Below, in pieces: positions 17,162-27,466 of a stretch of DNA of 64,000 nucleotides. The translations under genes were made by a program, and so were the position numbers. The DNA is from Neoalteromonas facilis. GTDB lineage: Bacteria > Pseudomonadota > Gammaproteobacteria > Enterobacterales > Alteromonadaceae. The stretch lies in assembly GCF_002807665.1 (NCBI RefSeq), contig NZ_PEAY01000004.1:534604-598603 (forward strand), read 5' to 3'. Numbering within the stretch: the stretch's first letter is position 1; each line of letters begins with the position of its first letter. The notes beneath the pieces were generated by a model that saw only the letters and a program-made list of their open reading frames with translations, did not search any database and was not told the DNA's origin.

Positions 17162-17983
17162 TTATTGTCCGTGGGACAGTGAGCAAAGTCGTTGAATTTC
17201 TGTCAAAATTCTGGGAGAAAAACGATGTGCTATGTCTGGGTCTAACTCTATTAATGTCGCATCAAGCAACGTCTTATGAGTTTGCCAGAAAGGGATATGG
17301 GAGCTTTGAGCACCTACAACCGATGTGATTAAAATGTCTGGCTGGCGGCTGATAACTTCTGCCATTCTGACTTCTGGGTAATCTACTGGCGCATCAGCGA
17401 AAATATTGTCGATATTACATACGTTGAGTATTTGATTTGCCCAAGCATTGGCACCGATGGTCATTAGCGGTTTGTGCCAAAGATAGTAAAACCCTTTCAC
17501 CTTTGCTCGACGTTGGAATTGTTGGCGCAGCTTCTGGAGTTGCGTGCGATAGTTACCGACGATGACGTCTGCCTGATTTGAACGCTTGATGAGCTTACCG
17601 AGAGCCAGCAATTCTTCAGCAATATCTTCAAGTGTTTTGGGGGAAGAGTTAAATATTGGAATGTTCATTAAGCGCAGGCGGCTAATATCCTGCGGTTTGT
17701 TACCGCCCTCCCAAGCCAATATCAAAGTGGGTTTAAGTGCTAACAATTGAGTGAAATTTATGCCATTTACATCGACAATAACTGGTAGAGTTTCTGCCGC
17801 CTCGGGGTAGTTACTAAAAGCACTTACACCTACCAGTGAACGTTCTGCTTTCAATAGGTACACCCACTCAGTTAAGTGCGGAGAAAGCGTCACTATGCGC
17901 ATGTTTGTTTCATTGCTCGCGATTGCGACATTTTGAAGTGCAAACAGGGATATAACTAAGGCGGTACGTACTAGATTACGCAA
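17162..17983 (-). CDS. btuF: BtuF-like cobalamin-binding protein (ABC substrate-binding)
   Basis: A periplasmic binding protein of the helical-backbone (family 8) class, to which vitamin B12 protein BtuF belongs. A signal peptide (hydrophobic core about 7-18 from the TTG at 17983) precedes 'RIVTLSPHLTEWVYLL', the usual first strand of BtuF, and 'PTLILAWEGGNKP', a typical BtuF segment. The reading frame can extend to a TTG at 18013, but that would overlap cobD by 38 bases; the TTG at 17983 overlaps by 8. The mtnN-cobD-btuF order agrees with a corrinoid salvage role. The B12 transporter subunits BtuC and BtuD are not in this window. Confidence 0.85.
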   Translation of the reverse strand: MRNLVRTALVISLFALQNVAIASNETNMRIVTLSPHLTEWVYLLKAERSLVGVSAFSNYPEAAETLPVIVDVNGINFTQLLALKPTLILAWEGGNKPQDISRLRLMNIPIFNSSPKTLEDIAEELLALGKLIKRSNQADVIVGNYRTQLQKLRQQFQRRAKVKGFYYLWHKPLMTIGANAWANQILNVCNIDNIFADAPVDYPEVRMAEVISRQPDILITSVVGAQSSHIPFWQTHKTLLDATLIELDPDIAHRFSPRILTEIQRLCSLSHGQ

Positions 17984-18938
17984 TGTGAAAGATCCCAAAT
18001 AGGATAGAGGCAATCATCACATAAGTGACGGCGGAAATCGCTTTCGCGCCTTGAATATACTGCAACATGATTGCCATATGGCCTACCTTAGTCGGGCAAT
18101 TGCTATTCCAACGGGGAAAGCGGACTTTCTTGCCTTCATAAATTGCAGGGCCGCCGAGTTCAGCTTTTATCGCACTGGATGTGATTCGCAAAATGGCATG
18201 GCGTGATGGGTTGAATAGCCCCTTAAACCATTGAGGTAGCGTACTGAAAGGGCGATAGAAAGCGCCCAGAATGAAACTCGACAATAAAATAGGAATACTC
18301 GCTAGCCATTTGAACGCAAAAGCCGCTGATCGGCCAAAATAGCGAAAGCGTGAATGTTTACGCGGCCATGTTTGCTGACATTCAAATAAAAGCCGAACGC
18401 CCAATGCAGCGACAGGACCCGCCACAAAAAACCAGAAAAGTGGTACTGTGACTTGATAATAAAAACGCAGTGCAACACTTTCCATAGCCGCTTTGCCAAT
18501 ACCCAGCGGGGAAAGCTGTTGGGTTTCTCTTAGCACCAGAGGCTGCAATAGGTCTCGACTGACATGTTTATGTGCTTGCTGAATATAATGATGAACACGC
18601 TTAAAGCGTATCAACGTTGGTTTGAAATGGATCGCCACAACGAGGATAAGAAAATCGAAAAACCAACGGAAGTGAACAAATTCCATAAATAACCAAACGC
18701 AGATCAATACGGGTCCAACAAGCAGTATTGGGGCCATTGTTCCGGCTATAAGGTTTTGCTGATGAGAGCGCTCTGTATGGCGATTGACCTTTGCCTGCAT
18801 ACGAGCAGCAACAAGCCTAAAAAATGTGAGAGGGTGGAATTTCTCCGGCCAAAGCCACAGAGATTCCACAATAATCGCTGCTACTATGATCCATGCGGAT
18901 TGAAGTAACGGAGATTCCCACAAAAAGTGCCAGTTCAT
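17976..18938 (-). CDS. CobD/CbiB-family adenosylcobinamide-phosphate synthase-like membrane protein
   Basis: A 320-residue polytopic inner-membrane protein. The segment 'SRDLLQPLVLRETQQLSPLGIGKAAMESVALRFYYQVTVPLFW-VAGPVAALGVRLL' (about residues 130-185, quoted in part) matches the core of CbiB/CobD, which attaches the aminopropanol arm to cobyric acid. Some residues usual in CbiB are replaced and the C-terminal half is variable, so activity is uncertain. It lies four bases after mtnN and overlaps btuF. A salvage role is inferred from this context. Confidence 0.8.
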   Translation of the reverse strand: MNWHFLWESPLLQSAWIIVAAIIVESLWLWPEKFHPLTFFRLVAARMQAKVNRHTERSHQQNLIAGTMAPILLVGPVLICVWLFMEFVHFRWFFDFLILVVAIHFKPTLIRFKRVHHYIQQAHKHVSRDLLQPLVLRETQQLSPLGIGKAAMESVALRFYYQVTVPLFWFFVAGPVAALGVRLLFECQQTWPRKHSRFRYFGRSAAFAFKWLASIPILLSSFILGAFYRPFSTLPQWFKGLFNPSRHAILRITSSAIKAELGGPAIYEGKKVRFPRWNSNCPTKVGHMAIMLQYIQGAKAISAVTYVMIASILFGIFHIA

Positions 18939-18942
18939 TGGG

Positions 18943-19650
18943 TTAACTGTCTAATTTTTCCATGCGTTTGATCATGCCCATGACCAATTCCGCCGAATGT
19001 TTAGCTGCTTTATCGATATAAGAATTAAAAGATTCGGTAGAACTTTTTCCAGCGATATCTGACAGCGAACGAATAACCACAAAGGGCGTGTCAAACATAA
19101 AGCAGGTTTGACCGATGGCCGCTCCTTCCATTTCGACGGCACACATATCAGGTAATATACTACGAAGACGCTCAGCCGCTTCATCACAACCGATGAATGA
19201 ATCTCCTGTGCAAATAAGACCACGTTTACTTGTGATGTGCACAACTTCTTCAGCAGCTCGCTCTGCAGCTTCAATTAAACGAATATCACACGGATAGATA
19301 TCAGGCATGCCAAACACCTGCCCACGAGCATAGCCAAAGTGAGTTACATCCACATCGTGGTGTTGAACACCACTGCCAATAACCAAATCACCGATATCCA
19401 ATGTGGGATCGAAGCCGCCAGCCGAACCGGTATTCACGACAAAGTCAGGTGCGTATTGATCAATAAGAATTGTGGTTGCGACAGCTGCGGCTACTTTACC
19501 AATACCACATTTCGCGACCACAACGTCAACGCCATGTAATGTGCCAGAGTAAAATTGCAAGTGTGCATACTCTTCAACACGTACGTTTTCCAAAGAACTT
19601 TTAAGCAGCGCAACTTCTTGATCCATTGCGCCTAAGATAGCTACTTTCAT
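18943..19650 (-). CDS. mtnN: 5'-methylthioadenosine/S-adenosylhomocysteine nucleosidase
   Basis: A 235-residue cytosolic nucleosidase (MTAN/Pfs) that removes adenine from methylthioadenosine, S-adenosylhomocysteine and 5'-deoxyadenosine. The start MKVAILGAMDQEV is typical, as are 'VNTGSAGGFDP', 'ADMCAVEMEGAA'-type substrate-binding residues (here 'CAVEMEGAA') and the catalytic aspartate in 'IRSLSDIAG'. It heads the mtnN-cobD-btuF operon. The window also has ahcY, so the cell has two ways to dispose of S-adenosylhomocysteine. Confidence 0.95.
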   Translation of the reverse strand: MKVAILGAMDQEVALLKSSLENVRVEEYAHLQFYSGTLHGVDVVVAKCGIGKVAAAVATTILIDQYAPDFVVNTGSAGGFDPTLDIGDLVIGSGVQHHDVDVTHFGYARGQVFGMPDIYPCDIRLIEAAERAAEEVVHITSKRGLICTGDSFIGCDEAAERLRSILPDMCAVEMEGAAIGQTCFMFDTPFVVIRSLSDIAGKSSTESFNSYIDKAAKHSAELVMGMIKRMEKLDS

Positions 19651-19673
19651 ATTAAATTGGGTGTTTCGTTAAA

Positions 19674-19703
19674 TTGCGCGCAGTGTAATCGAAATGCGCG
19701 CAA
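19674..19703. repeat. 8-bp inverted repeat upstream of mtnN
   Basis: TTGCGCGC and GCGCGCAA form perfect arms around a 14-base loop. It lies between the stop of the DUF2726 gene and the start of mtnN (both leftward), so it could be a terminator (minus strand continues AATTTAACG, a poor T tract), an operator, or both. Confidence 0.45.
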
Positions 19704-19723
19704 ACTAACACCTTTAGAGCGAA

Positions 19724-20329
19724 TTATGCGGTAACGGGGCGACTTGAGCGCAGCGGACGAGTGGGGCGCTTGGTACCGTCAGGAAGTCGTCCGTTGCCGT
19801 TTATTAATGGCTCTCTTGCTAATGCCTTACGGTATGGGATCAGCTTCAGTTCAATGCTTTCACGCACTTCTGTGACGCTATATCCAGATTTAACCTTAAT
19901 CCTCATATGAGGTACTTTCGCGGCTTCCAGTGCACCACTCACGAACCAGTCCTTTTGTAATTTATAACCTTCTTTTCCTTGCTGATAAACTAAGTCTATA
20001 GCAAGGACTGGATCCATACTGTTTTTGCTGCACAAGACAAAATCAAGTTGCTTAGTTACGGCTTTAGATAATGCTGATTTGCATTGCTTTTCGCTTGAAC
20101 CTTGCTTAACGCTGATAAGGTCAGCTAAGCGTACACGGCACATAATACGAAACTCGTGACCAACCGCTTTATCCAGCAACTCCAAGAAATTGCGTTCGAT
20201 CGGCGTATACATTTGTGGGCGCCGACGAAAGGGAAAACTTAACTGTGTCGCGGTGGATTGCGCACTCAACTTCACCGCGCCGACACCAACAAATACCAAA
20301 AGCATCAACAAAATAATGGCGAGCTCCAT
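19724..20329 (-). CDS. DUF2726 membrane-anchored protein
   Basis: A 201-residue protein with one N-terminal transmembrane segment (about residues 3-22) and a cytoplasmic DUF2726 domain (about 38-165). The pattern 'R-QMYTPIERNFLELLDKAVG' then 'VLAIDLVYQQGKEGYKLQKD' is characteristic of that family, thought from fold similarity to be nuclease- or topoisomerase-primase-related, without proof of activity. The C-terminal tail is basic and proline-rich. Function unknown. Confidence 0.8.
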   Translation of the reverse strand: MELAIILLMLLVFVGVGAVKLSAQSTATQLSFPFRRRPQMYTPIERNFLELLDKAVGHEFRIMCRVRLADLISVKQGSSEKQCKSALSKAVTKQLDFVLCSKNSMDPVLAIDLVYQQGKEGYKLQKDWFVSGALEAAKVPHMRIKVKSGYSVTEVRESIELKLIPYRKALAREPLINGNGRLPDGTKRPTRPLRSSRPVTA

Positions 20330-20450
20330 AGAACAACCTCATTACGATAGGTAGGCAAGTCAAAAATTTGACGATTGCAAAACTAAAATTAAACGTAATG
20401 AAGCTATTGCAAAGCCAGTGCCAAAATAAGGAAAGGCTTCAGGTGTCTTA

Positions 20451-20807
20451 CTATAAAATCAGGATATCGATTTGAGAGCCAAGATTATCAGTGGATACCG
20501 CAACTCGAATGTTATTGTCATTCATGGTCAGTAATACACGACCATTGAAAGAAGAATGCAGTGTTAGCTCATTATGTTGCTGTTGATAAAAAGCAATCGC
20601 TTCTTGTGTAGACAGTGGAAGGTAGTAACTCAAAGACTGATGACTGCTATGTTCGTCAGCGTTGAATTGTTGACACATCTTAGCCTGTTCGTGAACTGCA
20701 ATACCGCCTAACGAGGTTGGGCATAGGTCATGTTCAGCTTGTTGCGCAAATACTGAAAACGGAAGGCCGAGTAGTAGGAGTAAACTTAATTTTACTTTAT
20801 TCATCAC
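20451..20807 (-). CDS. small secreted protein of unknown function
   Basis: A 118-residue protein with a signal peptide (hydrophobic core about residues 7-19, cleavage near VFA|Q at 21). The mature part has two cysteines (near residues 28 and 40) and a C-terminal beta-rich half. No family is recognised. It has its own short intergenic regions on both sides and no obvious partner. A real gene is likely because of the signal peptide. Confidence 0.6.
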   Translation of the reverse strand: MMNKVKLSLLLLLGLPFSVFAQQAEHDLCPTSLGGIAVHEQAKMCQQFNADEHSSHQSLSYYLPLSTQEAIAFYQQQHNELTLHSSFNGRVLLTMNDNNIRVAVSTDNLGSQIDILIL

Positions 20808-20894
20808 TAAGTCGCAGTTCTATTGGTGTCAAAGGTAACTATAGTCGCTGATCCGGGCAGGGGCAACGGCATAAATCATACATAAGTATAGGAA

Positions 20895-20923
20895 CAAAAA
20901 AACGCGGCTAAAGCCGCGTTTTC
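20895..20923 (-). terminator. rho-independent terminator of the chemoreceptor gene
   Basis: Read leftward, AACGCGGCT-TT-AGCCGCGTT forms a 9-bp stem followed by seven T. It begins 15 bases past the chemoreceptor stop codon. Confidence 0.9.
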
Positions 20924-20937
20924 TATGTGTCAATATT

Positions 20938-22962
20938 TTAGACTTTAAACTGCTTGATAGATTGCTGCAGTTCTTCAGCCAGCTTAGCCACTTCTTGACT
21001 GGATTGTGACGTTTGCTGAGCGCCAACAGTCGTTTCTTCTGCGATACCGACTATGTTTTCGAGTCGCTCACTGATTTCTTGTGAAACAACATTCTGCTCA
21101 CGCGCAGACTGTTCAATTTGAGAGCTGACATCATGTGCTTTGTGCACAGCGTCAGTTATCAAATCAAGTGCAGCGGTTGCTTTCTCGGTTTGTTCTACAC
21201 AAACAGTAGTCTGTTCTTTCCCTTGATTCATTACCGCTACGGCTTTTTCTGCGCCCGCCTGCAACACTTCAATCATATTATTGATTTCTTGTGTGCTTTC
21301 TTGAGTGCGGCTTGCAAGTGTTCTTACTTCGTCAGCAACAACCGCAAAGCCTCGACCTTGCTCACCTGCACGAGCTGCCTCGATAGCGGCATTTAATGCA
21401 AGAAGGTTAGTTTGGTCGGCTACGCCACGGATAACATCCAAGATACCGCCAATACTTGCGCTGTCTTGATGAAGTTTATTGATAACTTCAGCCGCTTCTT
21501 GTACATCGGTAGCCAGTACTTCAATAGTACGTTTGTTCTCCATTGAAATAGCACGCACTTTTTGTGCTTCACTGTCGGCATGTTTAATTTGTGACAGCGT
21601 ATCTTCGGCGTTTTGTGTAACCAATTGTGATGTGCTGTGCATTTCCGTTGTGGCTGTTGCCACTTGTGCAATTTGTGATTTTTGATCTTGGATAGATGTG
21701 GTGGTCTGTGCCGTAACTGCCGATGTTTCCTCGGACGCTGCCGCCAATTGCTCTGCACGAGAACGAATGCCTGAAATAAGCGCGGTTAAACTACTGATTA
21801 AATTATTGCAGTTTCTAGCTAACTCACCGAACTCATCTTGACTGCGTTCCTGAATGGTTTGTGTTAAGTCACCAGAGGCTAGTACGTTAAGGATACGGTT
21901 GACTTTATCCAACGGTTTGGTGATTGCATTCACGGTTAAGTACGCAATACCACCGGCAATTGCCAGTGAAATAATAACAATAATAATGATACTGGTAGTC
22001 GCACCGCCTACAGCGCCATTAACACGAGCTTCAGTATCTTTTACTTTTTCATCAGCAAGGCCTAATAAGCTATTTAGTTCAGTAATGGCCTGCTCAATAT
22101 TACCTTCAGATGCGCGCAGTGCTTCTTCAGCAGCGATGTCTTTTTCTAGTCGATCGACATGCAAAGCAAGCACACCGTCATTAGCAGAGATGGCTCCTGT
22201 AGCCCCACTGATCAATTCTGCAATGTCAGCCATTGAACCTGAACTGTCACGGCCACCTTCGGCTTGTTGCATGTCAGATAAACGTTGAGCAACTTTGGTG
22301 ACGATCAATTCAACTTCATTGCCGATTGTTTGAGCGCGTTGCAGCGTTTGTGTTTTTGCATATTCTATCGTGACGGTAACGAGCGACAGCAAGTCGCCTT
22401 CAATTTCGGCGCCGATTTCAGCTGCTCGGGATAAGTTGGAATTACGCTGTACGGCGTCAAGGTCACTGAAGTCGAGAATGGCCGAAGATGCATCGTCTGC
22501 ATTGTCTTCTAAATCACCAATGCGGTCCTGAACTTCATTTCTGAGCTCTAATTCACGTTGTCGATTGGCATATGTCATTTCGACATTACCATCGTACTCT
22601 TTAAACGTCTCGACTACATTAGCAAGTGCCACTCGTAGCTCGTCATCGCCTGCGACAACGCCTTCAAGCCCTTTCAACTCAGCATTAAAATTACTGCGGC
22701 TAGTGTCAAAGCTTTCCTTCTTACTGGCTAACCCGTCTAGGGTTTCTTCGTAATAAGCTTCGAATGTAAGCCGTCCCATGTTCAGGAATGCTGCCTTGAG
22801 GCCATTGCTGCCAGCAACCGCTGGAATAGCAACTTTGTTCACTCGTTCGGTCTGATCTTGAATTTCGTTTAAGTTACTAAGCGACGAATAACTGATCACT
22901 AAAAGTAAGAGGATAATGATGGCAAATCCACCGTAGATCCGTCTTGCGACTGTGATTCTCAT
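20938..22962 (-). CDS. methyl-accepting chemotaxis protein
   Basis: A 674-residue chemoreceptor. TM1 is at about residues 10-28 and TM2 at about 320-342, bounding an all-helical periplasmic domain of nearly 290 residues, long enough for a helical bimodular (HBM-type) sensor. A HAMP domain and a coiled-coil signalling domain follow, with the conserved tip '[14 protein letters not shown]'. There is no C-terminal pentapeptide tether for CheR/CheB. The ATG at 22962 is chosen because AGGAG lies six bases upstream; an in-frame start at 23007 would put charged residues before TM1. Ligand unknown. Confidence 0.92.
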   Translation of the reverse strand: MRITVARRIYGGFAIIILLLLVISYSSLSNLNEIQDQTERVNKVAIPAVAGSNGLKAAFLNMGRLTFEAYYEETLDGLASKKESFDTSRSNFNAELKGLEGVVAGDDELRVALANVVETFKEYDGNVEMTYANRQRELELRNEVQDRIGDLEDNADDASSAILDFSDLDAVQRNSNLSRAAEIGAEIEGDLLSLVTVTIEYAKTQTLQRAQTIGNEVELIVTKVAQRLSDMQQAEGGRDSSGSMADIAELISGATGAISANDGVLALHVDRLEKDIAAEEALRASEGNIEQAITELNSLLGLADEKVKDTEARVNGAVGGATTSIIIIVIISLAIAGGIAYLTVNAITKPLDKVNRILNVLASGDLTQTIQERSQDEFGELARNCNNLISSLTALISGIRSRAEQLAAASEETSAVTAQTTTSIQDQKSQIAQVATATTEMHSTSQLVTQNAEDTLSQIKHADSEAQKVRAISMENKRTIEVLATDVQEAAEVINKLHQDSASIGGILDVIRGVADQTNLLALNAAIEAARAGEQGRGFAVVADEVRTLASRTQESTQEINNMIEVLQAGAEKAVAVMNQGKEQTTVCVEQTEKATAALDLITDAVHKAHDVSSQIEQSAREQNVVSQEISERLENIVGIAEETTVGAQQTSQSSQEVAKLAEELQQSIKQFKV

Positions 22963-23161
22963 GTGAGCTCCTGAGCGTGTGCTTTTATTACAACTTGGGT
23001 GTTGCACGACTTCCGAATGTCATGAGTGTGACAAAATCCATAGAAAATTACACCCCCCGAGACTAAAAATTTAGCTCAATCTTTAGCCTCTTTCAGCTTT
23101 TCGCACTAATTTCTGCTGAAAAACTTCGATAAATCATATATCGACACCAGTGTCGTTCACT

Positions 23162-23974
23162 TTAAGTTTGTTTTTTATAGGAAAAATACTCAGCATCATC
23201 TAATCGAAATGCTGTTAGCTTTCCTCCCCAAACGTAACCGGTGTCTAAGCCAATAAACTGAGAGTTGTTCTTCAACCCATTTAACGCCGCCCAGTGACCG
23301 AAAATAACCCGTTGTTTCTTCTTCAGATTAGGGTTTTTAAATTGGAACCAGGGCTTAAAACCGTCGGGGCACTGGCTAGGTGAATCTTTTAAAGAGAAAT
23401 TTAAACGCTGGCGTTTATCTAAAAAACGCATGCGAGTCATGGCGTTCACGATAAAGCGCAGTTTCTTGTCGTCGCTTAACTCTTCGCTCCATGCCTCAGG
23501 GGTATTACCGTACATACTCACTAAGAAACGTTCAAAATCATCACTTTGCAAACGTTCGCTTACGCAATCACTGAGCGCCAGGCTCTGCTTTAAAGACCAT
23601 TGTGGAAACAATCCAGCATGTACTATCAGGGTGTTTTTATCTATTTTTGTTGCGAGAGGCTTGTGTCGGAGCCAATCAATAAAATCAGGTAATTGTGAGG
23701 ATGCGAGCAAAGCCCCTAAATTATCTTGCCGTTTAGCTTGGCGTATACCACTGCAAACCGCTAGAAGGTGTAAATCGTGATTACCTAAAACGGTATGGAA
23801 TGAATCGCCCAGTTCGTACAGTAATTGCAGCGTGGATAGGGAGTCTTCACCACGGGCAACCAGATCGCCCACAGCCCAGAGAGTATCCTTCTTGGCATCA
23901 AATTGAATTTTCTTTAACAGTCCCACTAGGCCTTTGTAACAGCCTTGAATGTCACCTACGACGTACTGCGCCAT
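23162..23974 (-). CDS. apaH: diadenosine tetraphosphatase ApaH
   Basis: About 270 residues. A cytosolic metallophosphoesterase that splits Ap4A symmetrically to two ADP and also removes Np4 caps from RNA. Signature motifs GDIQGCY (near residue 7), GDLVARGEDS and GNHDLHLL are intact, and 'FGHWAALNG' supplies the late histidine. It is the last gene of the lptD-surA-pdxA-rsmA-apaG-apaH operon. The ATG at 23974 leaves two bases after the apaG stop; a TTG at 23980 overlapping apaG is possible. Confidence 0.95.
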   Translation of the reverse strand: MAQYVVGDIQGCYKGLVGLLKKIQFDAKKDTLWAVGDLVARGEDSLSTLQLLYELGDSFHTVLGNHDLHLLAVCSGIRQAKRQDNLGALLASSQLPDFIDWLRHKPLATKIDKNTLIVHAGLFPQWSLKQSLALSDCVSERLQSDDFERFLVSMYGNTPEAWSEELSDDKKLRFIVNAMTRMRFLDKRQRLNFSLKDSPSQCPDGFKPWFQFKNPNLKKKQRVIFGHWAALNGLKNNSQFIGLDTGYVWGGKLTAFRLDDAEYFSYKKQT

Positions 23975-23976
23975 GA

Positions 23977-24354
23977 TCAATTCACAGCATTTGGAACACG
24001 TAAACTGAAAATATCGATAGCGGCTTTAAAGCGCTGACCATCCTCATTTTGCATTTCATAAAACCCTTGCATACTGCCTACAGGGGTATCTATGACGGCG
24101 CCGCTGGTGTAAATAAAAGATTCACCGGGCTGAATGGTCGGCTGCTTACCAACGACACCATCTCCGCGAACTTCAGCCGTTTTGCCATTGCCATCTGTTA
24201 TCAGCCAATAGCGCGTGAGCAGTTGCGAAGGCTGGCTACCTAAATTACGAATGTCTACTTGATAAGCAAATGCAAACTTACCCTCATCAACTTTAGCATG
24301 ATTGTCCAGATATCGTGTTTTAACGCTTACATGAATATCATTGGCTGTTGACAT
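23977..24354 (-). CDS. apaG: ApaG protein
   Basis: A 125-residue single-domain beta-sandwich protein of the ApaG/DUF525 family, also found as a domain in eukaryotic F-box and Poldip2 proteins. The central 'RYWLITDGNGK' and 'PGESFIYTSGA-IDTPVGSMQGFYEM' segments are diagnostic. Its biochemical role is unsettled; it has been linked to magnesium/cobalt sensitivity through this operon. It follows rsmA by eight bases and precedes apaH. Confidence 0.95.
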   Translation of the reverse strand: MSTANDIHVSVKTRYLDNHAKVDEGKFAFAYQVDIRNLGSQPSQLLTRYWLITDGNGKTAEVRGDGVVGKQPTIQPGESFIYTSGAVIDTPVGSMQGFYEMQNEDGQRFKAAIDIFSLRVPNAVN

Positions 24355-24362
24355 GATGCCTC

Positions 24363-25169
24363 TTAAGTCGAGCTATTTTCGACAAAATTAGCTAACTCTG
24401 CATAGTCGGTCAATGAAAGATTTTCAGCGCGTAAATCAGGTGATACCGACACCTGTTCCCATTGCTCACCGCTAATCACTTCCTTAAGGCTGTTGCGAAT
24501 AGTTTTACGGCGTTGGTTAAAGGCCATTGCACAGACTTGATTGAGGCGCTCAATGCTGGTGACATCGACGGGAGGCTTTTCATATGGAATAAGCCTTACG
24601 ATTGCTGAATCTACTTTGGGAGGCGGCTTGAAGGCGGTTGGTGGAACCGGCAAAACAGGCATTACCTGGCAATAATATTGCGCCATAACCGACAAACGTC
24701 CGTAATTCTTATGATTGGGTCCTGCAGCAAGCCGATTCACGACCTCCTGCTGCAACATAAAGTGCATATCCTGAATGCAGCCGGTAAAGCTGAAAAGATG
24801 AAACATTAGCGGCGTTGAGATGTTGTACGGCAAGTTTCCGAACACTCTAATCTTCTGATTGTTCTCACACAAAGAAGCGAAATCAAAATTAAGTGCATCT
24901 TGTTCAATAACCGTCAGTTTGGACTGCATAAACGGATGCTGGCGTAAGCGTTTTGCTAGGTCTCTATCTAGCTCAACTACCGTTAGGTGGTCAATAATCT
25001 CACACACTGGCTCTGTTAGGGCACCCAGTCCCGGACCTATTTCAACCATGATTTGGTTATTCTGTGGCGCAATCGCAGACACGATCTTATCGATAATATA
25101 TTCATCGTGAAGAAAGTTCTGACCGAATCGTTTTCGCGCCGTGTGGCCTAGGTGTTTTTTACTGCTCAT
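24363..25169 (-). CDS. rsmA: 16S rRNA dimethyladenosine transferase (KsgA)
   Basis: A 268-residue methyltransferase that dimethylates two adjacent adenines near the 3' end of 16S rRNA during 30S assembly. Visible are '[11 protein letters not shown]', the SAM-binding '[13 protein letters not shown]', and the catalytic '[10 protein letters not shown]' motif. The C-terminal small domain has '[11 protein letters not shown]'. The start ATG overlaps the pdxA stop by four bases (ATGA), showing coupling. Confidence 0.97.
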   Translation of the reverse strand: MSSKKHLGHTARKRFGQNFLHDEYIIDKIVSAIAPQNNQIMVEIGPGLGALTEPVCEIIDHLTVVELDRDLAKRLRQHPFMQSKLTVIEQDALNFDFASLCENNQKIRVFGNLPYNISTPLMFHLFSFTGCIQDMHFMLQQEVVNRLAAGPNHKNYGRLSVMAQYYCQVMPVLPVPPTAFKPPPKVDSAIVRLIPYEKPPVDVTSIERLNQVCAMAFNQRRKTIRNSLKEVISGEQWEQVSVSPDLRAENLSLTDYAELANFVENSST

Positions 25170-26146
25170 AATTTTTTGTTTGCCATATCAATCGCAGTTG
25201 CCAATGCCAGATGCATACTACCTGCATCGACATTACTGGTACCCGCGAGATCACAGGCTGTACCGTGATCCACTGATGTGCGGATGAACGGTAAGCCTAA
25301 CGTAATATTTACAGAGGCTCCGAACCCTTTATATTTTAGCACTGGTAACCCTTGGTCGTGGTACATCGCAAGGACAACATCGGCATCTTCTAAATATTTG
25401 GGTTGGAAAATCGTATCCGCCGGCAAAGGCCCTATTACATTCAAACCTTCTTGCCTTAATTGTTCTAGCGCGGGTGATATGGTGGTGATTTCCTCTTTGC
25501 CTAAATGACCGTTTTCACCCGCATGCGGATTCAAACCACATACATAGATACGAGGGGACTCAATACCAAATTTAAGCCGCATATCGGTATTAATAATATG
25601 GATAACTTTGTGCAACCGTTCTGGTGTTATGGCGCGAGATACGTAGGCTAATGGAATATGTGTTGTTGCTAACGCGACGCGCAGCCCTTCAGTCGCCAGC
25701 ATCATAACAACATCCATGGTGTTGGATTGTGCGGCGAAATATTCGGTGTGGCCACTAAATGAAATACCAGCCTGATTAATAATACCTTTATGAACAGGAC
25801 CCGTGACGACAGCATCAAACTCACCTTGCATGTTGGCTTCACAGGCTGCACGAAGTGTTTCGACAACATAGTGGCCATTCTCACTGTCTAGCTGACCGGT
25901 AATAACGGGCTTATCACACTGTATGTGCTGAACAAATATTTCGCCAGCACGTTGTATTGCTTCGTCGCCAGGAGTGAAAGTACGGATCGTCAAAGGTAAG
26001 TCTAGCTCTTTAGCCCTTTGCTCAAGTAAAGCCTGATCAGCAAACACAACCAACTGAGCATCCCATTGCTGTTGTGCAATTTTGACAACTAGATCGGGGC
26101 CTATCCCTGCCGGTTCACCTGGCGTGATGGCAATGCGAAGCGTCAT
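25166..26146 (-). CDS. pdxA: 4-hydroxythreonine-4-phosphate dehydrogenase
   Basis: A 326-residue NAD-dependent, metal-dependent enzyme of the deoxyxylulose 5-phosphate pathway to pyridoxal phosphate. '[13 protein letters not shown]' opens the protein, 'SGHTEYFA' and 'GLNPHAGE' carry metal-ligand histidines, and '[12 protein letters not shown]' carries the third. PdxJ, which uses the product, is encoded about 10 kb away at 35429. The gene lies two bases after surA and overlaps rsmA. Confidence 0.97.
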   Translation of the reverse strand: MTLRIAITPGEPAGIGPDLVVKIAQQQWDAQLVVFADQALLEQRAKELDLPLTIRTFTPGDEAIQRAGEIFVQHIQCDKPVITGQLDSENGHYVVETLRAACEANMQGEFDAVVTGPVHKGIINQAGISFSGHTEYFAAQSNTMDVVMMLATEGLRVALATTHIPLAYVSRAITPERLHKVIHIINTDMRLKFGIESPRIYVCGLNPHAGENGHLGKEEITTISPALEQLRQEGLNVIGPLPADTIFQPKYLEDADVVLAMYHDQGLPVLKYKGFGASVNITLGLPFIRTSVDHGTACDLAGTSNVDAGSMHLALATAIDMANKKL

Positions 26147-26148
26147 CG

Positions 26149-27441
26149 TTAGGCTTCTCCATCATTGAGCACTTCGATGTAAGCAGCATCACGCATTTCG
26201 CGTAACCAACTATCAGTCTCTTCGGCGAATTTACGGTTGAAAATTAACTGATAGGCCTTGTCTTCTTTGCGTCTTTCAGTTGCGTCATCTAGACGGCGAT
26301 CAATCAACTGAATTAAGTGCCATCCGTGGGTAGAGCGTACAGGCTCACTAAACTCACCAGGCTGCAGAGTGGCAAGCGTATCGCGGAACACGGGAACATA
26401 AATATTCGGATCAGTAAAGCCGAGCTCACCTCCTCGAAGGGCTGAACCTGGATCTTCAGAGTGCTCTTTTGCCAACTCTTCAAAAGTGGCTTCACCGTCG
26501 ATAATCTGTTGCTTGAAATTCTTCAACATTTGTTCAGCTTTCTCTTCACTGAGAATGATCGACGGTGTAATGAGAATATGACGGGCGTTAACTTCTTCAA
26601 TTTCTACCGTCTCGATGCCGCGCGTGTCTAATACTTTTAGAATGTGAAAACCTGCGCCACTACGAATGGGGCCAACAATCGCATCTTTGCGCTTGGATTG
26701 AACGGCTTCGGCAAATAAGGTCGGCATTGAGTTAATATTCATCCATCCCATGTTGCCGCCTTCTAGCGCTTCGGCACCTGAAGAGGATGCGATGGCGATT
26801 TTGGCAAAATCAGAGCCACTATTGAGTAGTTCTAAAACACGCTCAGCACGATCTTTAGCTGCGTCAATATCATCATCCGTCGCTTGCGCTGGAAAGCCAA
26901 TTAATATATGACCCAACTGATATTCAGCTTGCTCAGCCCCTTGTTGGTCAATAAGGTCGACTAACGAGGTGATTTCCTGCGGAGTGATGTATATCCGACG
27001 GCGAACATTTGCTCGAGTCACTTCACCGGTGATTAACTCTTGGCGTACTGTCTCTCTGTATTTTTCGTATGTAAGCCCTTCTTGCGCAATCTGTGCGCGA
27101 AGTTGTTCTATGGTCATACCTTCATTTTGCGCAATGTTGCGAATGGTTTGATCTAGTTGTGGGTCGCTAATACGAATGCCCATTCTCTCAGCCATTTGCA
27201 TTTGTAGGTTAGTCAGGATTAATCGCTCAATTGCTTGCGTTCTCAATGCGCGATCCGAAGGCAGAGATTGATTATTGGTGATTGCGCTACGCTTTACATT
27301 CGTAATCAATTCCTGAATTTCACTCTCAAGGATGACGCCCTGATCGACAATCACTGCAACACTGTCGAGTTTTACTTCTTGCGCACTTAGTTGGCTCGTT
27401 GACAGTACAAATACCAATGCGGTTAATACTTTTTTAATCAT
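26149..27441 (-). CDS. surA: periplasmic chaperone and peptidyl-prolyl isomerase SurA
   Basis: A 430-residue periplasmic chaperone that escorts beta-barrel proteins, including LptD, to the BAM complex. There is a signal peptide (cleavage near LSA|Q at about residue 21), an N-terminal chaperone region (about 22-170), two parvulin domains (about 173-274 and 285-384, the second with '[14 protein letters not shown]'), and a C-terminal helix. It follows lptD by 25 bases. Confidence 0.97.
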   Translation of the reverse strand: MIKKVLTALVFVLSTSQLSAQEVKLDSVAVIVDQGVILESEIQELITNVKRSAITNNQSLPSDRALRTQAIERLILTNLQMQMAERMGIRISDPQLDQTIRNIAQNEGMTIEQLRAQIAQEGLTYEKYRETVRQELITGEVTRANVRRRIYITPQEITSLVDLIDQQGAEQAEYQLGHILIGFPAQATDDDIDAAKDRAERVLELLNSGSDFAKIAIASSSGAEALEGGNMGWMNINSMPTLFAEAVQSKRKDAIVGPIRSGAGFHILKVLDTRGIETVEIEEVNARHILITPSIILSEEKAEQMLKNFKQQIIDGEATFEELAKEHSEDPGSALRGGELGFTDPNIYVPVFRDTLATLQPGEFSEPVRSTHGWHLIQLIDRRLDDATERRKEDKAYQLIFNRKFAEETDSWLREMRDAAYIEVLNDGEA

Positions 27442-27466
27442 AGGTGTAGCAAGTCTCTAATTTTTA

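Noticed and set aside
23142-23156. Terminator CGACAC-CA-GTGTCG after apaH
   Set aside because: A two-base loop is too tight and there is no T tract; the stem is probably incidental.
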